This document shows, piece by piece, positions 1 to 5,288 of a DNA stretch of 5,288 nucleotides. The position numbers and the translations under genes are program-made. This DNA comes from Micavibrio sp. Lineage in GTDB: Bacteria > Pseudomonadota > Alphaproteobacteria > Micavibrionales > Micavibrionaceae. Each line of letters starts with the position of its first letter. Positions within the stretch are counted from its first letter, which is position 1. The stretch covers positions 1 through 5,288 of the forward strand of contig JALTZE010000062.1 in NCBI GenBank assembly GCA_027051315.1, read 5' to 3'. A model generated the notes under the pieces. It was not told the origin of the DNA. It saw only the letters and a list, made by a program, of their open reading frames with translations, and made no database searches.

Positions 1-105
1 TACATATCTTTGTAAGTTTTTATTTTTAAACATTTTTTTATGTATCATTAGGAAAGTATTAATAATATAAATGCATTATGAGTTAGAAAAATAAGCCATA
101 AATAT

Positions 106-109
106 GGGG
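106..109 (+). promoter_or_regulatory. Ribosome binding site for the sensor kinase (GGGG, 7 bases before GTG)
   Basis: A GGGG run ends 7 bases before the GTG at 117. It is the only Shine-Dalgarno-like purine run close to the kinase start. An in-frame TAA at 99-101 closes the frame upstream and no other start codon lies between it and the GTG, so the site supports GTG 117. The next in-frame ATG is at 150 (residue 12) and has no comparable purine run before it. Confidence 0.5.
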
Positions 110-116
110 TAAATTA

Positions 117-2726
117 GTGGCAAAAAGTAAAAATGATATAGAAAATGTAATGATAAGAAAAACTTCCAAAAATGGTGGTAAGTTTTTGCAAATGATGGTG
201 CTTGTCAATGGTTTATTGCTTACTTTTGCTGCTTTTTTTCTGATAAGTTTCTATGTTGGCGATGTTATTGTTAAGGAAAATAAAAGACTTACAGATGATG
301 GTTTTGGGCTTATATCAAATAATGTTGAAGATATAGTTGCTTCCTTTGATAGTGTTAAGACAATGTTGTTTTATTGGGATAATCTTCCAAAAAGCAAGAT
401 TAAGGAAACAATTTTGAATGGAAATAGTGAGAAGGAATTTATACAAATTTTCTGGATTACGGGTGAGGGAAGCAAAAGGCAAGTTACAAAATTTCTTAAA
501 GATGAAAAAAGTCGTTTATATAATCTTTCTGCAGACAGTAAGGCTTTTATTTATGTTATTAAAGAACTTATGAAAGTTAAAGCAGGGGAGGATATAATTC
601 TTTCCGATATTCCAGGAAATGATTATTCTGCATCTCCATTGGGATATATGCCCAATCAGAATGTGGATCAAAAAATATTTGCTATAGCTTCTTCTATTAA
701 GACAAAAGATGGTATCGGTTATTTGATTGCTTTTTCTACTACTGAGAAATTAGTTGAAAATGTAAAACTCCTTAAAAGTAAAGAATTTATATCTTTGTCT
801 GTTTTTGATAAGGAAAGCAGAAATATTATATATAATAATAAAGTTACTAAGGAAGAAGGAAGTGAATATATAAGCCCTTATAGTGTTGATTATCCATTAT
901 TATTTGTTGATGAAGAATGGATTGTAAGGGTGCTTATTGATGGCGGTATTAAATATAAATTTATGTCCATAGTGGCAGAAATTGTACTTATATTTGGTGT
1001 AGCTCTTAGCTTTGGTGGAATGAAATTCGTAAAAAGGAATCGTGAACAGTCTTTAAAATTATCAAGTATGAATAAAATGCTTGAGCTTAAAAATATGGAG
1101 CTTAATGGTCAGATAAAAGAGCGTGAAAAATTGCTTTATAATCTGCGAGTTATGGAGCGAGAAACTAACGCTATTATAGATTCTGTCAGTGATATAATTT
1201 TTGAAACTGATATAGACGGTAATATCGTATTTCTTAATGCCACATGGGAAAAAGTTACAGGATTTTCAGAAGATGAAAAAATAGGAAGCAATCTTTTGAA
1301 AATGATGCATCCACAAGATAGGGTGGATATAGAAGAGGCTTTCCAAAAACTTATATCAGGTGTTGATGCTAATTTATGCTTATTTACTAGAATAGTAACA
1401 AGTGATGGTACTTATAGGTCTGTTGAGCTTTCTTTTTCGATGCTTAGAAAAGATGAAAATGGTGAGTTAAGGGCTGTTGGTGCTATAAAAGATATTGAAG
1501 AAAGACGCAGAGCTGAAATGGCTTTGATGGAAACTGAGAAAAAATACCGTGTTATCTGGGAAAATGCTGCTGGTGGTATTTATCAAATTACTCCAGAAGG
1601 GCAGTTTCTTAGTGCTAACCCTTCGGTTGCTCGTATTTTGGGATATGACTCCCTTGAAGAAATGATGAGAGAAGTAAGAAATGTTAATAGGCAAATTTAT
1701 GTAAATCAGAAAGATAGAGCTAAATATATCAGTGAGATGAACAGCAAGGGTTTTGTTAAAAATATGGAAGTCCAAGTTGTTCGTAAAAATGGTGATATAA
1801 TATGGATTAATGAAAATGCACGCGTTGTTAAAGATGAAGATGGTACTATAATGTATTATGAGGGTAGTATGGAAGATATTACCCAAAGAAAGAGGGCTGA
1901 AATAGAATTAAGAAAAGCTAAGACAGAATCTGACCTTGCCAATAGAGCTAAATCAGAGTTTCTTGCCAATATGAGCCATGAATTACGTACGCCATTAAAT
2001 GCTATTATTGGGTTTTCTGAGATTATAAAAAATGAAGTTTTCGGTCCTGTGGGACAAAGAACCTATTGGGAATATGCTAATGATATTTATGATAGTGGTA
2101 AAAATCTTTTGACTATTATTAATGAAATTCTTGATGTATCTAGAATTGAGGCAGGGGAAAGGCAACTTAATGAAAGTGCGGTTGAGCTTAGTAAGGTAGT
2201 TAAATCATGCCTTGAGCTAGTTAAAAGCAAGGCGGAAGAAGGGGAGATTAATCTTACAAATAATATTAGTAAAAATGCCCCTAAAATTATAGGAGAAGAG
2301 CTTGCCATTAAACAGATAATTATGAATATATTATCTAATGCTGTTAAATATACTCCTTCCAAAGGGCGTGTGGCGATTGGTTCGGAACTAGAGAAAAATG
2401 GTAAATTAAGGATTAGTATTACCGATACAGGTGTAGGTCTTACAGAGGAAGAAATTCAAAAGGCTCTTTCTCCGTTTGGTCAGATTGAAACAGAGCTTAG
2501 TAGGACTGGTTCTGGGGCTGGTCTTGGTTTAACGCTTGTTGATTCATTAACAAAATTGCATGGTGGTAATTTAGAAATATTTTCTCAAAAAGGTATAGGA
2601 ACTACTGTTACTGTTGTTTTTCCTGCTGACCGTGTGCTTATTGGAAATGATAAGGCTTCTGAAATGTCGTTAGAACAAATATCAAAATATATAAAGGAAA
2701 ATGCTAAAAAAAGAGATGATAGTTAG
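117..2726 (+). CDS. Membrane-bound PAS-PAS sensor histidine kinase, PleC/DivJ-like kinase core
   Basis: This is a two-component sensor kinase of 869 residues in the inner membrane. A first transmembrane helix (about 23-52) and a second (about 282-305) enclose a periplasmic region of about 230 residues that should sense the signal; its family is unclear, possibly CHASE-like. A charged, probably coiled-coil stretch (308-350) leads into two PAS domains (about 350-465 and 476-593), each ending in the usual 'DI..R.RAE' linker. The kinase core follows: H-box with the phospho-accepting His621 in MSHELRTPLNAI, N-box with Asn741 in NILSNAVKYT, G1 box DTGVG (770-774), F-box PFGQ (786-789) and G2 box GSGAGLGL (798-805). 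All catalytic motifs are intact, so it should be active. The HisKA flank resembles kinases that act on DivK-type regulators (family knowledge; partner inferred). There is no fused receiver domain and no response regulator in view. The start is GTG, supported by GGGG at 106-109. The stop codon overlaps that of recX on the other strand. The signal sensed is unknown. Confidence 0.93.
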   Translation: MAKSKNDIENVMIRKTSKNGGKFLQMMVLVNGLLLTFAAFFLISFYVGDVIVKENKRLTDDGFGLISNNVEDIVASFDSVKTMLFYWDNLPKSKIKETILNGNSEKEFIQIFWITGEGSKRQVTKFLKDEKSRLYNLSADSKAFIYVIKELMKVKAGEDIILSDIPGNDYSASPLGYMPNQNVDQKIFAIASSIKTKDGIGYLIAFSTTEKLVENVKLLKSKEFISLSVFDKESRNIIYNNKVTKEEGSEYISPYSVDYPLLFVDEEWIVRVLIDGGIKYKFMSIVAEIVLIFGVALSFGGMKFVKRNREQSLKLSSMNKMLELKNMELNGQIKEREKLLYNLRVMERETNAIIDSVSDIIFETDIDGNIVFLNATWEKVTGFSEDEKIGSNLLKMMHPQDRVDIEEAFQKLISGVDANLCLFTRIVTSDGTYRSVELSFSMLRKDENGELRAVGAIKDIEERRRAEMALMETEKKYRVIWENAAGGIYQITPEGQFLSANPSVARILGYDSLEEMMREVRNVNRQIYVNQKDRAKYISEMNSKGFVKNMEVQVVRKNGDIIWINENARVVKDEDGTIMYYEGSMEDITQRKRAEIELRKAKTESDLANRAKSEFLANMSHELRTPLNAIIGFSEIIKNEVFGPVGQRTYWEYANDIYDSGKNLLTIINEILDVSRIEAGERQLNESAVELSKVVKSCLELVKSKAEEGEINLTNNISKNAPKIIGEELAIKQIIMNILSNAVKYTPSKGRVAIGSELEKNGKLRISITDTGVGLTEEEIQKALSPFGQIETELSRTGSGAGLGLTLVDSLTKLHGGNLEIFSQKGIGTTVTVVFPADRVLIGNDKASEMSLEQISKYIKENAKKRDDS

Positions 2727-3292
2727 CAGATATTGTTTATTAATTTTTCGGCTTCTTCTTTGCTCATATTGAGTGATTTTTGAGCTATTTCATAGTTAAA
2801 TCCATTTCTGGCAAGCATGGCAAGTTCTTTTTCTTTTGGTTTTAAACCTGATGAGAATGCTCCTATTTTTTTCTTTTTTGACAGTCTTAAGGCCGAGATT
2901 AATTCTGCTGATTGATTGTTGGATATTTCTTCTATTTGATTATTTATTTTCCTTATTTTTGATTGTATTAGCTCATTTGGTATAGATTTTAGTTTAAGTT
3001 TCTGAGTTATCATTTTTGATGATAATCCTTTATTTCTATAGGAATTTACCATTGCTTCTGTGTATAATTCATCATTAAGAAAATTTTGTTCTTTTAGTTT
3101 TTCAATTACCTTTTCAAGTATTTTTGTACATTCAGAAAAATCTTGCTCAGTGTGATATTGGCAAGATTTGCTTATTTTTTTATTCATTATATTTCTTAAA
3201 TGTCCACTTGAGCTAGCAAAGCGTTGCAGATAGTATAATGATGAATTATACAGATATGATTCTGTTATTTTTTTTGGTGGTCGCTTATTCAT
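2723..3292 (-). CDS. recX: Regulatory protein RecX (modulator of RecA)
   Basis: RecX proteins bind RecA filaments and usually restrain RecA recombinase and coprotease activity in the cytoplasm. The 189-residue product has the normal family length and three helical repeats. The first (about 17-40) contains YLQRFASSSGHLRNIMNKKI, the second (about 70-110) contains NDELYTEAMVNSYRNKGLSS, and the third (about 130-185) contains ALRLSKKKKIGAF and LARNGFNYEIAQKSLN. The N-terminal RPPKKIT and the third repeat are close to alphaproteobacterial RecX. The start at 3292 is secure: it keeps the conserved N-terminus, and an in-frame stop lies just upstream at 3310-3308. No Shine-Dalgarno sequence is visible. 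The gene is alone on its strand. Its stop (TAA) overlaps the kinase stop, and its start lies 17 bases from the divergent permease start. recA is not in the window. The protein is very lysine-rich (27 Lys against 7 Arg), as expected from AT-rich DNA. Confidence 0.93.
   Translation of the reverse strand: MNKRPPKKITESYLYNSSLYYLQRFASSSGHLRNIMNKKISKSCQYHTEQDFSECTKILEKVIEKLKEQNFLNDELYTEAMVNSYRNKGLSSKMITQKLKLKSIPNELIQSKIRKINNQIEEISNNQSAELISALRLSKKKKIGAFSSGLKPKEKELAMLARNGFNYEIAQKSLNMSKEEAEKLINNIC
3208..3239 (+). promoter_or_regulatory. Candidate promoter for the permease-hslO-lipoprotein operon
   Basis: A perfect TATAAT lies at 3234-3239, with a TTGAGC (4 of 6 matches to TTGACA) at 3208-3213. The spacer of 20 bases is longer than the usual 16-18, so the -35 element is weak. 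Transcription would begin near 3246, inside the 5' part of recX on the opposite strand, leaving a leader of about 64 bases before the permease start at 3310. The site is in the right place for the three-gene cluster, but an AT-rich genome yields TATAAT by chance. Confidence 0.33.
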
Positions 3293-3306
3293 TTTTATAT
3301 ATTGGC

Positions 3307-3336
3307 ATTATGATGGAAGAATATCAACCAAGACAA
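3307..3336 (-). promoter_or_regulatory. Possible recX promoter inside the permease 5' end
   Basis: Read on the minus strand there is a TTGTCT (-35, 3336-3331, 4 of 6 consensus) and CATAAT (-10, 3312-3307, 5 of 6) with an 18-base spacer. Transcription would start near 3300, only about 8 bases before the recX ATG, so the message would be almost leaderless; this fits the absence of a ribosome binding site. A TATAAT at 3355-3350 on the same strand is an alternative -10 but has no good -35. The call is weak. Confidence 0.2.
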
Positions 3337-4107
3337 ATTGGTACAATAAATTATATAGGGCTTAAAACACTTATAAAAAGGGAATTGGGAAGATTTGTAA
3401 ATGTGTATTTGCAAACCTTAATTGCGCCGATAGTTACTACTATTTTGTTTTTTGCGGTACTTTCACTTGCTTTTGGTGGAGTTGCAAAAGAAATTGACGG
3501 AGTTTCATATTTAAGTTTTCTTGCTCCTGGATTGGTTATGATGGCTATGGTACAAAATTCTTTTGCTAATACTTCATCATCATTAATTATTTCAAAGGTT
3601 CAGGGAAATATTGTTGATGTTTTGATGCCTCCTTTATCTGCTTTTGAATTGCTTACGGGGTATCTTGTAGGGGGAGTGTTAAGGGGGGTGCTTATAGGTG
3701 TTATGGGGATTGCTGTATTATCGCCTTTTGTTAATTTTACGTGGGAATTTTTATTTATCTCATTTATTTTTGCTTTTTTGGGCTGTTTTATGCTTGCTAT
3801 TATAGGGATGATTACGGGTATTTGGGCAGAAAAGTTTGACCATATTGCTGCGGTTACAAATTTTATTATTATGCCAATGACATTTTTATCGGGAACTTTT
3901 TATTCGCTGAATAGCTTACCTGAAAATTGGCATGTAATTGCAGAATTTAATCCATTTTTTTATATGATTGATGGTTTTCGATATGGCTTTATTTCTGTTA
4001 GTGATGGAAATATCGTTACTGGTTTGTTTTATTTGTTAATTATTGATATATGTTTGACCTTAATTGCGTTATTTATGCTTCATAAAGGTTACAAAATAAA
4101 AAGTTAG
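3310..4107 (+). CDS. ABC-2 type transporter permease, YadH-like
   Basis: This is the integral-membrane subunit of an ABC exporter, in the inner membrane, working with a separate ATPase. From the ATG at 3310 it has 265 residues, close to E. coli YadH (about 256). A cytosolic, basic N-terminus (GLKTLIKRELGRF, 17-29) precedes about six membrane segments: roughly 36-56, 66-86, 113-140, 146-171, 178-198 and 236-257. The ABC-2 signature is clear near the last third: FLSGTFYSLNSLPENW (192-207) followed by FNPFFYMIDGFRYGF (213-227). The substrate cannot be told from sequence. The frame is open upstream to an ATG at 3238, but those extra 24 residues are antisense to conserved recX codons, and that ATG overlaps a TATAAT box, so 3310 (or the adjacent ATG at 3313) is preferred. 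No strong ribosome binding site is seen. No ATPase gene lies in the window. hslO follows after 8 bases, so co-transcription is likely. Confidence 0.9.
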   Translation: MMEEYQPRQIGTINYIGLKTLIKRELGRFVNVYLQTLIAPIVTTILFFAVLSLAFGGVAKEIDGVSYLSFLAPGLVMMAMVQNSFANTSSSLIISKVQGNIVDVLMPPLSAFELLTGYLVGGVLRGVLIGVMGIAVLSPFVNFTWEFLFISFIFAFLGCFMLAIIGMITGIWAEKFDHIAAVTNFIIMPMTFLSGTFYSLNSLPENWHVIAEFNPFFYMIDGFRYGFISVSDGNIVTGLFYLLIIDICLTLIALFMLHKGYKIKS

Positions 4108-4115
4108 ATAAAATT

Positions 4116-5015
4116 ATGAGTGAAGAAAATATTACTTATGTTTCAGAAATTAAAGAAGCTGATGATAATGTAGTTCAGACATTTCAACTTGTTTCTTCTT
4201 CTTTAAGGGGACGGGTTGTTAGGCTGGGTTCAGTTATTGATGATATAATATCAAAACATAATTATTCTGCTCCGATAGACAGGCTTATGGCTGAGGTTGT
4301 TACAATTACTGTTATGCTTTCTTCTATGTTGAAATATGAGGGGACTTTCACTTTACAGATACAAGGCGAAGGAGATATTTCCTTAATTGTTTGTGATGTT
4401 ACTTCGGACGGGGATATAAGGGGGTATGCTTCATATTCTGATGATATTAAAGATGATGATTTTGAAAAGATGTTTGGTAAGGGGTATATGGCTTTTACAG
4501 TGGAACAAGGGGAACATGCGGAGCGTTATCAGGGGATTGTAGAGTTAAAATCTGGTGGGCTTGTTCAATCAATTCAGCATTATTTTAATCAATCAGAGCA
4601 AATAGGAACTGCTATAAAAATGGCTGTTTCTAAAATTGATGGTAAATGGCGGGCTGGGGGTATGATGTTGCAACATATGCCAGAAGATGGACAAAATGAA
4701 GAGCAAGGAAAAGGGAATATTGTCGAAGATAACTGGCGTAGGGCAATGATTTTGATGGAAAGCTGTAGTGATGAAGAGATTCTAGACCCTAATCTTCATT
4801 CAAATATCTTGCTTAGAAGATTATTCCATGAAGAAGGTGTAAAGGTTTTTGAGCCATATAATGTACAGGTAAAATGTCGATGTTCGAATGAAAAAGTCGA
4901 GAGAGTTTTAGCAATGATGTCTGATGAAGATAAAGTTGAAACAGCCAAGAATGGTAAAATTAATATAAAATGCGAATTTTGCAGTAAAGAATATGTTTTT
5001 GATATAGGAGAATAA
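4116..5015 (+). CDS. hslO: Hsp33 redox-regulated chaperone HslO
   Basis: Hsp33 is a cytoplasmic holdase. It is inactive while its four cysteines bind zinc; oxidation (hypochlorite, or peroxide with heat) forms disulfides, unfolds the C-terminus and exposes the client-binding surface. The 299-residue product has the normal length. The zinc site is complete: Cys254 and Cys256 (CRC) and Cys286 and Cys289 (CEFC), with 29 residues between the pairs, matching the family pattern CXC-X(27-32)-CXXC. The N-terminal domain carries family stretches such as FGKGYMAFTVEQGE (120-133), YQGIVEL (138-144), YFNQSEQI (156-163) and WRAGGMMLQ (178-186); LLRRLFHEEGVKVFEP (232-247) leads into the zinc domain. It starts 8 bases after the permease stop with no clear Shine-Dalgarno, which suggests translational coupling, and is followed 4 bases later by the lipoprotein gene. 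Nothing indicates damage. Confidence 0.96.
   Translation: MSEENITYVSEIKEADDNVVQTFQLVSSSLRGRVVRLGSVIDDIISKHNYSAPIDRLMAEVVTITVMLSSMLKYEGTFTLQIQGEGDISLIVCDVTSDGDIRGYASYSDDIKDDDFEKMFGKGYMAFTVEQGEHAERYQGIVELKSGGLVQSIQHYFNQSEQIGTAIKMAVSKIDGKWRAGGMMLQHMPEDGQNEEQGKGNIVEDNWRRAMILMESCSDEEILDPNLHSNILLRRLFHEEGVKVFEPYNVQVKCRCSNEKVERVLAMMSDEDKVETAKNGKINIKCEFCSKEYVFDIGE
5006..5010 (+). promoter_or_regulatory. Strong ribosome binding site for the lipoprotein gene (AGGAG)
   Basis: AGGAG lies 9 bases before the ATG at 5020 and sits within the last codons of hslO. It is the best Shine-Dalgarno sequence in the window and selects the ATG at 5020. The nearer ATG at 5015, overlapping the hslO stop, gives only a two-codon frame. 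Confidence 0.65.
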
Positions 5016-5019
5016 TGTT

Positions 5020-5288
5020 ATGAAAAAGTACAGAGTTTTGGCAGTTTTGTTTGGTGTTATTTCTATATCTGTAATTTCTTCTTGTACTTCTTATTATTAC
5101 CCAGAGGCAAAACCTTTGCCAGAGATTACTTTTGAGTATATGGGGAAGCTCCCGATTCTTGTATCAAAAATTGATTATAAAGATTATTCTGATAATTCTT
5201 TGATTTCTAATGCACCTGAAAAAAAGGAGGCTTTGGTTGCTAACCGAGAATATAATTTAGCAAAGAAAATAAAAGACCATATGGCAGA
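5020..5288 (+). CDS. Putative lipoprotein of unknown function, 3' end outside the window
   Basis: The reading frame is open from ATG 5020 to the window edge: 89 complete codons, truncated by the window and not by mutation. The N-terminus is a lipoprotein signal: basic MKKYR, a hydrophobic stretch (6-19), then the lipobox ISSC with Cys22 as the probable lipid-bearing residue. The residue after the cysteine is Thr, not Asp, so nothing suggests inner-membrane retention by the E. coli '+2' rule; an outer-membrane location is an inference. The mature part begins with a tyrosine- and proline-containing linker, then IT.EYMGKLPILVSKIDY (about 38-54), and ends in view with a charged, probably helical stretch around NREYNLAKKIKDHMA. 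This resembles small uncharacterised alphaproteobacterial lipoproteins with an 'LPPI.L.V..I.V' segment (from memory, not searched). It follows hslO by 4 bases with a strong AGGAG site, so it is probably the third gene of the operon. Confidence 0.8.
   Translation, partial: MKKYRVLAVLFGVISISVISSCTSYYYPEAKPLPEITFEYMGKLPILVSKIDYKDYSDNSLISNAPEKKEALVANREYNLAKKIKDHMA

Noticed and set aside
71..94. Seven-codon frame (MHYELEK) upstream of the kinase as a leader peptide
   Set aside because: It has no ribosome binding site, no run of regulatory codons and no attenuator-like hairpin after it.
1..116. Promoter of the kinase in the AT-rich leader (TTGTAA at 10-15, TATCAT at 43-48, TATAAA at 66-71)
   Set aside because: No -35 and -10 pair has acceptable spacing. 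Single hexamers of this kind are expected by chance in such AT-rich sequence, so no promoter is called.
1467..1886. 139-codon open frame on the minus strand inside the kinase gene
   Set aside because: It is antisense to the intact PAS region, has a low-complexity Phe/Ile/Asn/Ser composition and resembles no protein family.
2087..2362. 91-codon open frame on the minus strand inside the kinase gene
   Set aside because: It is antisense to the conserved HisKA/ATPase region. Its Leu/Ser-rich composition is the expected complement of the kinase codons.
2702..2728. Inverted repeat TGCTAA / TTAGCA at the convergent kinase-recX junction, as a possible terminator
   Set aside because: The stem is only 6 base pairs with two G-C pairs and a 15-base loop, and it lies in the kinase 3' end. 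On the plus strand no U-run follows; on the minus strand only TTTT follows. This is likely chance in AT-rich DNA.

Overview
The window looks like ordinary chromosome from an AT-rich (roughly one third G+C by eye) alphaproteobacterium. The protein sequences support this. The RecX has the N-terminal 'RPPKK...YLQRFASSS' signature and the 'LARNGFNYEIA' repeat typical of alphaproteobacterial RecX. The histidine kinase has the HisKA flank 'GFSEII...FGPVG...Y.EYA.DI..SG' common in the PleC/DivJ/PdhS-like kinases of that class. The Hsp33 is also of the alphaproteobacterial type. The low G+C and the lysine/asparagine-rich proteins suggest a host-associated or uncultured AT-rich lineage (for example gut Rhodospirillales-like bacteria). 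The lineage is an inference and not a firm assignment.

Layout: bases 1-116 are an AT-rich leader with no convincing promoter. Bases 117-2726 (+) encode an 869-residue membrane-bound PAS-PAS sensor histidine kinase that starts with GTG. Its stop codon overlaps, tail to tail, the stop codon of recX (3292-2723, minus strand). About 17 bases beyond the recX start, a plus-strand cluster begins: a YadH-like ABC-2 permease (best start 3310), hslO/Hsp33 (4116-5015) and a lipoprotein that runs off the right edge (from 5020). These three genes are separated by 8 and 4 bases, so they are probably one operon. A TATAAT -10 box inside the recX 5' region may be its promoter.

The genes do not form one obvious pathway. 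The kinase is a signalling protein without a response regulator in view. RecX modulates RecA. The permease, Hsp33 and lipoprotein are an envelope/stress-flavoured operon. I see no mobile element, CRISPR array, RNA gene or clearly novel system. The points worth a second look are the very tight packing around recX, the mis-start that the longest permease frame would produce, the undefined sensor domain of the kinase, and the uncharacterised lipoprotein behind hslO.
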